Source of the DNA: Ditylenchus dipsaci | Taxonomy: Eukaryota; Nematoda; Chromadorea; Rhabditida; Anguinidae | Assembly (NCBI GenBank): GCA_004194705.1 | Contig: SADC01001393.1 | Location: forward strand, 62,001-126,000 | Length of the DNA: 64,000 bases | Direction of reading: 5' to 3' | In this document: piece by piece, positions 40,392 to 51,856 of the stretch | Layout of the letters: each line of letters opens with the position of its first letter | Numbering within the stretch: the stretch's first letter is position 1 | Program-made: the position numbers and the translations under genes | Notes under the pieces: model-generated | What the model was told of the DNA's origin: nothing | What the model saw: the letters and a program-made list of their open reading frames with translations, nothing else | Database searches by the model: none

Positions 40392-40790
40392 CGTGTTACC
40401 TCTAATAGGCCGCCCGGGCGGCTTATTTTCAAACCCTCAAAAATCTGAAAAATTTTAAGGGACATACCAGTTCGTTACAGTGAAAAAAGGCGGGGAGCAG
40501 CAGTATTTTTCTACCTTGAAGTTTTTTCATGAGCGTTCTACCTGATCCGATGAAAGTTTCTGCCTAACTTTTTAAAGTAGTATAAGGTCCTCAATTTCAG
40601 ATTTCACACGAGACGAGTGAAAACACGGATAATTTTTGAATAATTGCTGTTCCCCGCCTTAATTTGCACTGTAACGCGCTGGTATGCCCCTTTAAGGTCG
40701 ATCTCGAGATTTTCGGGTGCTCAACCAGAATCCAAAAAGTCCTATCGGTAGAGCTCGCGGGAGTTAAGAAAACTCGATAAACAGCTTCTC
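40390..40790. mobile_element. TACCGT MITE, right end lost, with TTAA MITE inside
   Basis: Starts TACCGTGTTACCTCTAATAGGCCGCC. Interior words (GGTCGATCTCGAGATTTTCGGGTGCTCAACCAGAATCC) match 54548-54600. The right TIR is missing. A TTAA MITE is inserted at 40455-40695, at the site that reads TTTTGAGGTCG in the 54479 copy. Confidence 0.7.
40455..40695. mobile_element. TTAA-flanked MITE, family member 3
   Basis: TTAAGGGACATACCAGTTCGTTACAG ... CTGTAACGCGCTGGTATGCCCCTTTAA. A stray right end of the same subfamily (ACGAGCTGGTATGCCCCTTT) is at 52575. Confidence 0.8.
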
Positions 40791-40796
40791 AATAAA

Positions 40797-41910
40797 CAGC
40801 TAAGTTCAAGCAAGAATGAAAAACATTGCATGACACTAAGCTCCTGAAGCTTCTTAGCTTTGTTCTTGTTTCCATACCCCACCTTGTTGTGAAAGAAATC
40901 TTTGAAGAGCAACCTCTGCGGTTTGAATTTCCCGTATTGAATGAGCATTGCAACCATCACTACAGTCGACTCTCGATTTAAATTACGGGCTGAGGACCGA
41001 GTGAAGTCGTATGTTAAATCGAGGGGTATGTTAAAGCGAGAGTCTGTTCGCCTTAATTTCACATGCCGTATGTCAAACCGAGGTTTTATTCAAGTTCCTA
41101 ACAGCAAAACATTTCCAAAAACAATTTATCAAGGATGTGGGAAGGAAGAACAATAACAAGGATGTTGGCAAACGAGAATGTTATCAAGGATGTTAGCAGT
41201 ACATCATTCTTCAGGAGCAAAATAATCTGGAATCGATTTCTGTTCATACTCTTGTATCGTTCCTTCTATAAAGCATCATCCAGTTTATAATAATAGTTTA
41301 TAAGGCGCCTAGCAACTTCATTTTTTGATCACTTTTAGGGGCCGGCACATTAAAAAGGGTATCGATTCTAGTTGTACGTGAAATTAAGCTGTATGTTAAA
41401 TCGGAGGGTAATTTGACGGATTTTATTATCGAAAGGACCGACCCAGCCGTACGTTAAATCGCGGGGTATGTTAATTCGAGAGTCTGTTTGCCTTAATTTC
41501 ATTCAGGCCAACCAAATCGCCTTTAGCCGTATGTTTAATCGAGGGTGTTTGTTAAATCGAGAGTCGACTGTATGCCATTACGAACGTCAGCATAGAACAT
41601 GGAATCGTAAAGCAAACCCTGGTAGCATACATTGTCTTGCCAATCACACCACCCTGAACCTAATTGATTCGAGCCTAGAAGACCAACTCTTTTAATCAAC
41701 AAAAACTGGTACAAAGCGCTCTCTTGCAAGCTCGATTGATCGGCTGAAAAAAATTATATTAAAAACACAGAGAATTAAAGTTGTGAATGATATTACCATA
41801 AACTCGAAACCATATTTCAGTAATGATTTCAAAGAGAAAACCTCATTAGTTCCACTATAGACCAGCTTCTCGGCGATTTTTATCAAAAGATCACTGTCCA
41901 GCGTAGCCAT
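40797..41910 (-). CDS. Spliced gene with weak F-box-like features, MITE inside exon 2
   Basis: Exon 1 (41910-41797) encodes MATLDSDLLIKIAEKLVYSG...VFSLKSLLKYGFEFM, similar in spacing to an F-box (DLL-kIa-lv--S--dlf-Lk). Intron 41796-41744 (GTAATA...TTTTTTTCAG). Exon 2 starts at 41743: DQSSLQESALYQFLLIKRVG, CDWQDNVCYQGLLYDSMF, ADVRNG, then the MITE 40961-41572, then VMVAMLIQYGKFKPQRLLFKDFFHNKVGYGNKNKAKKL. Cutting the MITE with one TA joins ADVRNG-I-VMVAM in frame, so the insertion is in codons. The exon 1-2 phase needs one extra G at 41796. The 3' end is not defined (frame runs to about 40797). The F-box reading is tentative; a SCF adaptor role would follow only if confirmed. Confidence 0.5.
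40961..41572. mobile_element. pogo-like MITE, 612 bp, inserted in an exon
   Basis: TACAGTCGACTCTCGATTTAAATTACGG ... GTTAAATCGAGAGTCGACTGTA with TA duplication. Subterminal repeats of GTATGTTAAATCGAGGG on both arms. Confidence 0.9.
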
Positions 41911-42375
41911 TTTCTAAAAAAAAGTGGCATGCGAGCTAGAAAGAAAGAACAAAGAGACCCTAAAAGACTGCTAGAAAGGGCGAAAAGCCCCAGAAGTCTG
42001 GAAAAAAGCTTAATAGTTTTTTATAGAAGATTCAGCCTTAAACCAGCCTTAAAGGCTGATTGGGATTCCGGCTGGTTCTAGTGCAGACTTTCATGAAGAA
42101 TCCGACCAGTTTTTCAAAAAAAGCCGGTTTGGATGGAAATTTCGACCGATTTCTGAATATCGTCAAGTGGAACTTGGGTATCTTCATAAAATTACCTCGT
42201 ACTTAAATATTTTAAATTTTAAATATTTTTTTATACACATTCATGGATTCTGAAGCTTTTTAGAAAGCGGAGAAACTCAGCTTTCTAATGAGATATTGCT
42301 CAGGGTTTATGATAACTAAATGTGAAATGTTTGGCCTGAAGAAGCAACTATGTCTCTTTGTCAAACACACTGTTG
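41911..42375. other. Intergenic between head-to-head candidate genes
   Basis: Upstream region of the minus-strand gene at 41910; contains GCCTTAAACCAGCCTTAAAGGCTG hairpin words. No exon or promoter motif could be supported. Confidence 0.3.
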
Positions 42376-42376
42376 A

Positions 42377-42570
42377 TACTTAAAGGGCCATCGTCGTATC
42401 CGACAACGATTGTTCCCCGCCAATTCAAAAAAAATACTAATCATTAAACTTCTGTAAAAAAATTTTAAACTTGGTTTCTAACTTAACTATACCTAAAATT
42501 AAATTCTAGGGCTTGTTTTGTTAGAAACCAACTTGAAAAATCCGTACGGAAGTTCAATGATTAGGCGATC
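42377..42570. mobile_element. Diverged TTAA-type MITE fragment
   Basis: CTTAAAGGGCCATCG... plus TTGGTTTCTAAC...GTTAGAAACCAACTTGAAAAATCCGTACGGAAGTTCAATGATTAG matches the interior of 61518-61756. The right TTAA end is missing. Confidence 0.55.
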
Positions 42571-42579
42571 ATAGTAAAG

Positions 42580-42788
42580 CAGGGATGAGAATGAACATTT
42601 TTGGAAAAAAGTACATTTGCCCAAAGAAGTACAATTTGGTCATTTTTCGTCAAAAAGTGCCAGTTCATCCAGTGGTTATTGCCATTTTGAAGCGAAAAAA
42701 ATTATGTTGCCGTAAAACTTCAAAATAAAAAAGATTTCGGGTTCCAAAAAAGTACAAATCTTTTTAAAAAGTACGATTCCCATCCCTG
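42580..42788. mobile_element. hAT MITE with perfect TAGTAAAG target duplication
   Basis: TIRs CAGGGATGAGAATG / CGATTCCCATCCCTG. Flanks TAGTAAAG at 42572-42579 and 42789-42796 are identical. The interior carries the dispersed AAAAGTACATTTGCCC / GCCATTTTGAAGCG sequence also seen at 1045, 3250 and 50987. It lies just upstream of a terminal exon. Confidence 0.92.
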
Positions 42789-42814
42789 TAGTAAAGTCAT
42801 AGTAAAAGGATCAG

Positions 42815-42944
42815 ATTGTAGATGGAACAGATGGTGATGATGCTAATATTGCATGCAAGAAGTTTAATAACTTTTCAACATATATTCAGCAAGAGGTAGA
42901 AGAAGACAACAAATTTGAACCATTTTATTATGTTTCTGTTGTAT
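42815..42944 (+). CDS. Orphan terminal exon of an unrecognised plus-strand gene
   Basis: After AAAAGGATCAG the plus strand encodes IVDGTDGDDANIACKK, FNNFSTYIQQEVEEDNKFEP and FYYVSVV with a stop at 42942-42944, followed by AATAAA at about 42991. Composition and the following polyadenylation signal support a real last exon. The preceding exon was not found; two MITEs occupy the 440 bp upstream. No family recognised. Confidence 0.45.
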
Positions 42945-43057
42945 AGATTTGTTTACGTCTCCAGACTCAGGATTATCTTGGAATTTTGAGATAATAAATT
43001 TATTCCAACAACATATTAATATTACGGTCTTTCCTTATTCCTTGAAATATATCTGTA

Positions 43058-46000
43058 TTACGGTTGCAAAAAGGCAAAACATGTAATTCGACCTCTGGAA
43101 GCCTCACAAAACACTTTTGAAGACACGACTGTATAGCTAAACTTATTTTTAGAGCATACCACGTCGATGGACTGTCCAAAAGCTAATCTTCCAGCACTGA
43201 ATATTAGCTGCTTGCTAATTGTTGGGCTTGACACTATGTTCTGCAATTAATTTCATATTAATTTTTTGTACTATTTTTGTCGGTTTATCAAAATAGCAAA
43301 AAATAGTACAGTCACTCTCGATTTAACGAACCCTGGGGACCGGCAAAAAATGTTCGTTAAACCGAGAGTTTCGTTAAATCAAGAGTTAATTTCAGTCATT
43401 TTATTTAATCGCTGGTAGAATAGGCGTTGAAAAAAGTTCGTTAAATCACGAATTTTATTAAATAGAGGGTTCGTTAAATCGAGAGTTGACTGTACAGTCA
43501 GCCTCCGCTAGAGTGACACCCACCGAAAAGTTCGCTCCCGCCTAGGGCCCGACATTTACCGGTCGTTTTTGTAAAGTCGTTTTTGTAAAACAGCATTTTC
43601 GCCGCAAAAAACCTGCGGGTACTCTACAAGGACACCTCTGTTTGAAAAAGCGGTGTCACTATAGCGAGTACCGCGGTCTTTTCGTCAAAAATGTAGTCAT
43701 TTACAGGGTGCGCCAAAAGTCCTGACACGGACAAAAATTCAAGATTTTTATGTCCAAACCTAACAATATTAAAAAAAACAATTATACCATTCGAAAGCTT
43801 AGAAAATTCTGCACAAGATGCATCATTCAGAATTTAAAATACCAACCTTTCGCATTTACGCAGGCACGTATTCTTTTACGCCAACTTTCGACCGCCGAGG
43901 CGAGCCAATTTACATCAATTTAATCGGTTTGCTGTTTTTTAATTGGTTTGCCGATCACACCTTGTGTGATGCATAAACTTTGAAGGCAAACATATCATTC
44001 GAAACCCCTGACTTAACTTTGAAACATATGCGCTGAAAATTTTTTTTGTTTGGTTCTACAAAAGATATGACCATTGAAATGAGAGTCTTTTTGAAAGACA
44101 AATTTAAGAAATACGAAAAAGTTAAGGGAACTGAAGATAAAAATCATTAAAACAGTCGAATCTTTTTTTGTGCTCAACCAAACTATTTCGTTCACCACTC
44201 ATTTTGTAGGCACAAAAATAAGCTTTCGAATGACAACTAAATTGCCTATAACTGCTATACAGGGTGCAGCAAACCAATTAAATTTATATAAATTGGCTCG
44301 CCTCGGCGGTCGAAAGTTGGCGTAAAAGAAGGCGTGCCTATAACTCATCAATTAGAGAACTCAACAATAAACTATTTCAACAAAAAGACATTTCATCAAA
44401 AAATGGTTTCATCAAATTACTTATTTCAACAATCACTTGTTTGAATTTCAAATTGTTTGGCCAATCGTATATCTGATAAAAGAACATTTGGTCCAGTTCT
44501 GTTTTTATCAGAAACTATGATGATCTTCTCGGGTACGACAACCATACCAGCATAAACCAGGCACATACCATAGCTCAGGGTAGTTACATATTCTGAGGGG
44601 TCATCTGTTCCCAAATCCCGAAAATTTTAGTTTTTTAACATGATTCCAACAAGATTTTAAACCATGGTATCCTACTCAAAATTTTACACTGAACATGGTT
44701 TGACAATACCAAAACTGTGACTTTAACGACTCAAACTCAAAAACCTAGCGTAGGTACACAGGTGGATATTAAGCTAGATAGCCTAAACATAGAATTTCAG
44801 TCAAAATCAAAAACAAATCATTTTATCTAACGTAAAAATTGTGTGAGGGATTGGGTTTGATAGGACCGCCTTAATCCCAAAACCCGAGGTGGGTGATATA
44901 CAGCTGGATGACCTGAAAAATCAAAATTTTTTAAAATTTCAAACATTTTGCCTATGACACGTAAAGTTGTCTGGGTAATTAGGTTTGATAAAACCAAAAG
45001 TCTATTTTACGCATGCGAACCCCAAATCCTTGGGTTGGTATCACGTGACCAGGTAGATGTCCAGCTGGATGGCCCGAATTTTTTTTATAAATCAAAACAA
45101 ACCATGCTATCATGTAAGACCGTGTGAGGAATCATGATTGATAAATTGCGATTTTACGCACGTAAACCCAGAAACCTGGGATAAGTACCACCTGACCAGG
45201 TGGATATTTACGTGAAGACCCTAAAAATAAGAAAATTTTCAAAATTAAACAAAACCTCATGCTCGGCTTCAAATGGGTAAAATGGAAGTTTTGGTCTTAT
45301 TTAACCTAACTTACCATCCGATTTACATATGATAGCCTAGTTATAAAAATTTCATTTTTCAGGTTATCCAGCACCTGGTCAGTCGGTAACTAGTAGGTTT
45401 TTAGGTGGTACCTAGTAGAACCGTTTAGGGCAGGTACCAATTGGTTTTCCTACCCAAGTAATTTGATAAAACCTTTTTTGATGAAATGTCTTTTTGTTCA
45501 AATAGTTTATTGTTGAGTTCTCTAATTTATTAGTTATAGGCACGCCTAAAAGAATACGTGGCTGCGTAAATGCGAAAGGTTGGTATTTTAAATTCTGAAT
45601 GATGCATCTTGTGCAGAATTTTCTAAGCTTTCGAATGGTATAATTGTTTTTTTTTAATATTGTTAGGTTTGGACATAAAAATCTTGAATTTTTGTCCGTG
45701 TGAGGACTTTTGGCGCACCCTGTACAAAAACGACTGGTAAATTCAGAATCTCTACGATTCTTCTGATTAGACTGACGAATCAGGTTCGGCAAAAAACTTT
45801 CAATATTGTGGTAAAAAATTTTTGGACCCTAGGCGGCAACGAACTTTTAGGGGGTGTCACTATAGCGAGGGTTGAATGTATGAGCTAGCCTAAAAACTTA
45901 CTTCTTGCATAATAATTCTAAGTGTTTCACTACTGCACTTTGGATCTCCAGTATTATCATTGCCATCAGTGTCTGTTTGTGGAACACCTGACAACTTGTT

Positions 46001-48973
46001 TTTGTACAGAAAGGAGTTTTCACTGTAGTCTTGACTGAGTTTGTCGTCCTTTTCAGGCTGTACAGGAGCTTTTGTGGTCATTTTGATGTCTATGTTCGGA
46101 CTACTGCTTATGGTGGTGGAGCTAGGAGTGTCTGAAAGCACACAAAAGATTTAGTAAATGTGCATGTATGACAAATTTCAACCTGGATATTCGTCCAAAT
46201 CTGGAACTTTGTCTTCATACAAGTCAGTCGACATGCTTGGCTTAGTCTAAATTCAAGTATTAATACTAGGCCACTGGCCTGTTTTTTTTTTCAAATCCAA
46301 CTACATTTTAGTCGTTGCCCATAAAAAATTGTCACTTTACACGGACTTCATTGAGTTTTCAAATAAATATTTTAGTGAATAATACCCAAAATTCAAAGAA
46401 GCATAACTAGGGTTGTCGAGTTTCGAGTAATTACTCGAAACTCGAAAACTCGAACTTTTTTACGGCCGATTTTTGGAAACCGGAAAGTCGGGATTGGTAA
46501 AGCTGTTAGAACTTAAGGAACCCCAATAAACAACTGTTATGGTATTATGTAAGCTTTACTGGCAAAGCTTTGAATTTTTCTAAAACAAATTGAGATCCAA
46601 ATTTTTGCAATCTTTCGGACCAGACTGATAATCTTCTTTTTTTTTGGAATTTTAAGGCGTCCTCCCAGGTATAATACTAGGCCACTGGCCTGTTTTTTTT
46701 CCCAGTAACTTTCAAAGAAAAAAATCCGTTTTTTTTGCTTTGGTGGCACAATGATAGAGCGGCGCAAGCCAGTGAAATTTGGTCGTGGGTTAGACTCCCA
46801 TTCCATTTTTCTCAACTTATTTTACTAAATTTTTTCTCTACCTTTATTAAATTAATACTAAACAAGATTTCATTTTGAAAACTTACCGAGACTTTGACAA
46901 TCTTGTTGGTCAGAATTTGGCTCTTTTCTTTTTCTGCTACCTAAACAATTTCGAATTGTTCAAACGTGATTGAATCAAGCAACTGAACATTTACCGGATC
47001 TTTTGGTAGTTGGTGTTAGTGTTTGGACCAGAACTATAAGCATTGTCAGGTGGAGGATATTGTGGTTGAGTGACTGGAGCTGAGGGATAGGACACTTGAG
47101 GGGTGGAGGTGGTGGATTGTAGGGTGACTGGATTGTTGGTGCAGGATTGTAAGGCGCTTGGCTGGGTGCTGGCTACAAAACTTGCAAATAAAAATATATC
47201 AAAACCAAAAAGCTTTATTAAACCCAACGATAAATAACGAAACACAAAATAAATGTCCATCAAATGACCCAGCCATTTTTTTGAATATGTTTAAGCAAAA
47301 ACTCCTTTACCAAGTTGTTATTTTGCGAATATTTGTTCTACATCTCATTACTGGGTTGTCCAAAAATGTAACTCCAACATAACATAATAAGATACCCTTT
47401 AAGTTAATTTAAGGAGAAAGAGTTTTAAGAAAAAGTATAGTTTAGTCAAAACTCTATTTAACGCCTCTATCTCAATTGTATCCGAAACTTCTCCTACCAC
47501 AATTTTTAAACGCTTTTGCCATTTCTGTTTGAACAGTCTGATTTTAAAGAAAAATATTTAGGTTTTCGAAAAAATGGTCGGTAAAATTGGAATTCTTGCA
47601 ATTTTTGAAGGACAATTCTTTTTTTGGCGCAAAACATTTTTTGGCGCGAAATTTTGTTCTGCGTAATTAGATTGAAATTTTTTATCTTTTTTTAAAAGTT
47701 TTAACACCAATACGTAGCCCTGTTACTCTAGTTTCTAATAAGTGAGGTCGTCCTACTGCAATTTAGCAAAAAATATGCTATTTTATTCAGCGCTTATTGC
47801 ATCGCCCCTCTTTTGCTGCTAAAAAATCAGATTTTGAGTAAACTTCTAAAAGAAATAAGATATGGGATGCTAAAATAAGGATGAATCTTATAAATAAGGA
47901 CATTTTGGAGCTCTGGGTGTAGACCGTTAAGTTAAGTTTGACTGTATTCCAAATTTTCAAATACTCGACCGAGCCCCTCAAATGACTGTCATTTAGATGG
48001 ATTTACAATAAAAAGTGCATAAAATTAAAAACTCCCTAATTATTAGTATTATTATAATATTTTTGTGTCCAAAACCATAGTTCATCTTTGTCAGGTGGCT
48101 CATTTGATGGACATTGGGTAGTTAGCCCTGCAATCAAAATAACTCACACCTTCACCTATGCTACAAACACTTAACCCACCTGTGGAACTGCGTAACTATT
48201 GCCTCCTCCACCTCCTTGAGCTGGCTGTACATAAGTTGCTCCTTGAGAAGCGGGCTGAGAGTAAGGAGTTGGTGCATAGCTAGAGGCACACGGTTGTTGG
48301 GCAGAACCTGAAGGGGCACACGGAGCACTTGGAGAAGCGACTGGCGCCGGGGCACAGCCTGTAGAAATCGGTGAAGAGGAGCAGCCCGCTCCTCCACCTC
48401 CGCATCCTCCCCACCACCTCCACAACCAGATGAAGATGCCACTGGAGCAGGTCCGCACCCTCCGCCACCTGACCCCCTCCACATGGACTGCCACCTCCAC
48501 TGGATGGACTGCAAGGAGCACTGGGAGCTGAGCCACAACCAGAGGAGGATTGAGATGAACTAGGGTCGCAAGAAGGTGTGGGAGCTGAGCCTCCACACCC
48601 TCCAGAGTAAGTTGAGCCACCACCGCCGCCGCATGAGCTCCCTCCACCATAGGACTGTGGATATTGAGGAACTATTGGAATGGAAGGACAAGGAGGAGGA
48701 GGAGGGCAAGGAGGAGGTGCAGGACACACCGGAGCTCCGCCACCGCCACCTCCGCCGCAGGAACAGCATCCTAATAATTGGGTACATGAGCTTTTTTGTT
48801 TGTGGAGGTTTTTTCAAAAGACTAACCTCCCCACCACCCATCATGGGAATTCCAAAGCCAGTTGCGAATTGATTATTATTGACAGCAAGAATCAAGAGAA
48901 CGTAGAACAATACAAAATTGTGGATATTGTTATAACTTTTGATAGTTCTGATAGAAAGTATTCGATCCGCCAT
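43058..48973 (-). CDS. Secreted ground-like (GRL) domain protein, spliced
   Basis: Nematode extracellular, hedgehog-related-group protein, probably of cuticle or epidermis. Exons: 48973-48827, 48770-48180, 47172-46995, possibly about 46931-46882, 46246-46183, 46131-45902, 43240-43058. Exon 1 has an uncleaved-looking start and a hydrophobic VLFYVLLILAV signal. Exon 2 is CCSCGGGGG, CPAPPPCPPPPPCP and Gly/Ser/Cys repeats, then QPCASSYAPTPYSQPASQG. Exon 3 is Pro/Tyr-rich (QAPYNPAPTIQSPYNPPPP). The ground-like domain spans the last intron: DPKCSSETLRIIMQE, then NIVSSPTISKQLIFSAGRLA, FDVICS-like IDVVCSKNKFSYTVV, FCEASRGRITCFAFLQP-stop. One base is missing in G/C runs at 48829-48832, 48473-48477, 48409-48412 and 47100-47103; adding one base at each gives one open frame. 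The last intron (2.66 kb) is nested transposons. Exon 4 phase is unresolved. Confidence 0.85.
43307..43494. mobile_element. pogo-like MITE in GRL last intron
   Basis: TACAGTCACTCTCGATTTAACGAACCC ... TTCGTTAAATCGAGAGTTGACTGTA. Its right TA is also the left TA of the next element (43493), so two elements abut sharing one TA. Confidence 0.9.
43702..45724. mobile_element. TACAGGGTGCGCC transposon with ~190-bp inverted ends
   Basis: TACAGGGTGCGCCAAAAGTCC...TGACACGGACAAAAATTCAAGATTTTTATGTCC on the left is mirrored over about 190 bp at 45530-45724. An inner inverted pair CGCCAACTTTCGACCGCCGAGGCGAGCCAATTTA (43880 / 44280) and a satellite block (44690-45420) fill the middle. No transposase frame was found. 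Confidence 0.8.
44690..45420. repeat. ~190-bp diverged tandem units with CCAGGTGGAT words
   Basis: About four units, each with TTTGATA(A/G)(A/G)ACC, a GGGTTNGTATCACGTGACCAGGTAGATGTCCAGCTGG-like block and an AT-rich stretch. They correspond to the units at 470-960 and 59215-59395. Confidence 0.55.
46258..46860. repeat. Direct duplicates of AATACTAGGCCACTGGCCTG and tRNA-like segment
   Basis: TTAATACTAGGCCACTGGCCTGTTTTTTTT occurs at 46259 and 46670. At 46735-46803 the plus strand has TGGCACAATGATAGAGC (A-box-like) and GTGGGTTAGACTCCCAT (a T-arm that folds). The anticodon arm does not pair, so this is a tRNA-derived pseudogene or SINE head, within a GRL intron. Confidence 0.4.
47380..48160. other. 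GRL intron 2, no feature recognised
   Basis: AT-rich intron sequence. ATGGACATTTGGG-type words appear at 47255 and 48108. A segment near 47565-47660 (TCGGTAAAATTGGAATTCTTGCAA) resembles pogo interior sequence seen at 90-120. Confidence 0.35.
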
Positions 48974-49885
48974 TTAAATATTAGTAAATGTAAATCTAAA
49001 AACTAATAATAAATTCAAAATTATCCGAAATCATCGTTCTTAGGTGCTATTGCTCCTACATACATGTTAATTCTTTTCTTGGTCTCATTCGAAAGAATGA
49101 ATAAGTTGAATAAGTTTGAATAAGTTTAATTTTTACAGATCGCTTATTTCAATTAAGATCTCGAGATATGGCCAATTCAAAGTTTGGCCCATGTCCGAGG
49201 TCTGAGATGTGGTATTGTCGTTCTGGAGCATATAGCTTTTAAATTTTATCACAGGACCCCCACACATTATATATCATTCGACACAAAATCGATCGGGCTT
49301 TTTTATAGTAATAATGGTTTTTGATTATCGGTGAATTTTTGTGAAAAAATGGCATTTTACACAAAATTCATATTTTCCAAACAAAAATTCTTAGCTGAAA
49401 ACTTAAGCACCAAAAAAACTCACCTTATTTCGCGTCCAAAAGGTATAAATCTTGAAGTATGAGTTTCAAACAAATTCTTCTTTAAAAATTCCCAAAAGAA
49501 AAACAATATCAAAAAGTCATTGTAAACTTAGTGCACATGCTTTTTTGTTTTGAATGGAAACTTTTTGATAATTTTTGCCCTAGTTTTTTCTCTCTTGCTT
49601 GTTCAGAATTTTCCGCTCTGACAAAATCTGCAATAAAAAAACAGTGGGCGGCTTTAAACTATGAAAAGATAGAGCTTAATCTTAAAATCACTGTTTTGAA
49701 TAGCTCAACTTTTGTGTTCATAGCAATTTTCCACGAAAATACATACACAAGTAAAAACCATTACTACCATAAGAAAGCTTTCTCAATTCTGCGTCGAAGA
49801 GTATAGATGGATTTATATAATAATAAAAACAATTTGCGTTGAAAATTGTCCTAAAAGTAATAAATGTTTCAAAAATCATCGAAAT
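48974..49885. other. Upstream of GRL gene; no gene recognised
   Basis: Should contain the GRL promoter on the minus strand; no clear TATA box could be assigned. The AT-rich frame at 49531-49806 has no recognisable features. Confidence 0.3.
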
Positions 49886-50110
49886 TTTGACGCTACTTGC
49901 ATGTAATCCCCCCCCGCCCCTGAAATCAACTTTTTTTCAAAGTGCTGAAAAGACACCATACATTGACCTAAATCACCTCAGGACTTCAAGAAAGACATTA
50001 TTATTAGGTTGTGGTCAAAAAAATTGAGTTTTGGGCACTTTGAAATTTCGGCGCTACTGTCATATAACCTTAGCCCCCCCCCCCTCAAAAAAGCTACTGT
50101 GATATAGGGT
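49886..50110. mobile_element. C-run foldback fragment
   Basis: TTTTGACGCTACTTGCATGTAATCCCCCCCC and GCGCTACTGTCATATAACC...CCCCCCCC are left-arm words of the 34138 and 25268 families, truncated and juxtaposed. Confidence 0.55.
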
Positions 50111-50224
50111 GGTGAATTTTTCACCCATTTAAGAACAGTCTTTAGATGTCTTCTAAGTAACTTTTATATGCTAAAAACGATAGAATAGTTATTTTATGGC
50201 ACTTTTCTACACAAAAAATGGAAT

Positions 50225-50955
50225 TTTCGAAAAATAATATTTACAAATCATGGTTTATCATGGTTTTTAGCCAAAATTTCAAAAATTTAAATTGGCGCCT
50301 TTTGAATTTTAAAGGGATTAAGGGCTGTATTGGAGGGGAGGGAATAAAAGGAGCACTTTGAAAACAGAAAGACAGAAAAGTAAATATATGTATTCTTCGA
50401 CTGCCTCACCATGTTTTTCAACTGGGCCGTGGCAAAAAGAGACTCTATACGCATTTTTTGATCAAGAGTGTTTCTCGGAATCATGTCTAAGGTAAGTGAG
50501 TGCGCGCATCTCTAACTCTCAAGCCCCCTGCGCCCCGAAGGGGTCGCAGGGGGTTGGTGGCTTGGAGTTGAGATGCGCGCACCCCCATACTTTAGACACC
50601 AATCACTCCGGATGCATGAAAAAGCATGCATACCAGAGTTTATTTATGCGGTAGGCCCCAGCATTCAAAGCTATGTTCAACATCTTCTTGTTAGTGGGCC
50701 CCTCTATAATTAGTGGCCCCATTTTATTCCTTTCCCCTCCCAATACAGCCCTTACTCCCTTTAAAATTCAAAAGGCGCCAATTTAAAATTTTAAAATTTT
50801 GACTAAAAAAACCATGATACCCCCTCCCTCTGTGGTTCGAAAATTTTTTTTCTCAGAATCAAAAAAACAGCCGGCTTTCTCATGAAATCGGGGTCGAGAA
50901 ACACGAATATGTATTTATCTTCTTCATCCGAGCACTTTGCGTGGGGGATTCTATA
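50225..50955. mobile_element. GAATCCCC foldback with UUCG-type hairpin
   Basis: Arms share AAATTGGCGCCTTTTGAATTTTAAAGGGATTAAGGGCTGTAT and its mirror at 50740-50800. The right end is GAGCACTTTGCGTGGGGGATTCTATA. The centre has GTCTAAGGTAAGTGAGTGCGCGC, the hairpin GCCCCCTGCGCCCC-GAAG-GGGTCGCAGGGGG (50521-50556) and CGGATGCATGAAAAAGCATGCATACCAG. Confidence 0.8.
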
Positions 50956-50986
50956 CTCAAGCCGGGCGAAGCACTTATACTATAAC

Positions 50987-51175
50987 AGGGTTCGTAATGA
51001 AAAATTTCGTAAAAAATGACATTTGGGTAAAAAAGATTTTATTGGATTTTATAAAGTGCTTATTGCTATTTTGGAGCAAAAAAAAGATTTTGACTAAAAA
51101 CATTAAAAATAAAAAAGATTTCGGGTCCCGACAAAAGGACAAATCTTTTTAGAAAAGACGATTACGAACCCTGTA
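50987..51175. mobile_element. hAT MITE, CAGGGTTCGTAATG ends
   Basis: CAGGGTTCGTAATGAAAAATTTCG ... CGATTACGAACCCTG. Flanks TACTATAA / TATTATAG agree at six of eight positions. It is a diverged relative of 42580-42788, in opposite sense. Confidence 0.7.
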
Positions 51176-51179
51176 TTAT

Positions 51180-51850
51180 AGTTTAGCCCTGAACAGTTTT
51201 GAAAATCATGAAACAGTGTATTTTGAAACACGTGGGTGATTCAACGTAACTGACACCCACCTTTTGCTACTGTCAAAGTATTTCTTAAAAATATTGCCGA
51301 AGTAGAAGATCTCTCCCTATTGAGGCATCCAATAAATTAATTCAACAAATTCGGGTGGTAGTGGTAAATTTCATCATCCTGACGCCCCAATTAATGGAGA
51401 TGGATCAAAGAATTGCGGGAGGATCAATGCATTATTTAAATTTTGTTGTAGTGGATGGGCTAATATCCCCTGAAGTCATCGAAAGTTTTGTATGGATTCA
51501 TTTTCTTTTTTCTTTCTACTAAAATAAGTGGCGTAATAAGAGGAAGACTAACCTACTTTTAATTATTTCTTTTATAATTTTTTCTTTTTTGTGGAGCATC
51601 GAGTGTAATTCAAAGAAGGCAATTCAAGTCAACAACTTGAACATCTTCTCAACAAACGGAATTTCTAAGAAATACAAGATTTGAAAGTTTAGAATCAAAT
51701 GTTGTTAAATTGCAAAAAAAACATGTAATAAAATATTTTATTGCTTTTAAAGACTTTTTTAACACCGAGAAAATAAAATAAAATTTAAAAAAATTGTAAA
51801 TTTCTTGTGTCCTTGGACAAACTTGTGGCCCTATCCCCCTAAATGGGGGT
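51180..51850. other. Intergenic, no gene recognised
   Basis: AT-rich. A phrase near 51290-51480 (ATTAATGGAGATGGATC...GGATGGGCTAATATCCCC) could be old coding sequence but no frame is sustained. Confidence 0.25.
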
Positions 51851-51856
51851 TTTTTT

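Larger units (their letters stand above)
43493..45880. mobile_element. pogo-like element split by a TACAGGGTGCGCC transposon
   Basis: TACAGTCAGCCTCCGCTAGAGTGACACCC (left) and GGGTGTCACTATAGCGAGGGTTGAATGTA (right) are inverse. Inner arms share CCTAGGSNCCGAC words. The halves are separated by 43702-45724. Confidence 0.8.

Noticed and set aside
46735..46803. Functional tRNA gene
   Set aside because: A-box-like and T-arm words are present but the anticodon stem does not pair, and it lies among repeat sequence.
48576..49006. Plus-strand frames opposite the GRL gene
   Set aside because: Low-complexity shadows of the Gly/Cys-rich minus-strand exon.
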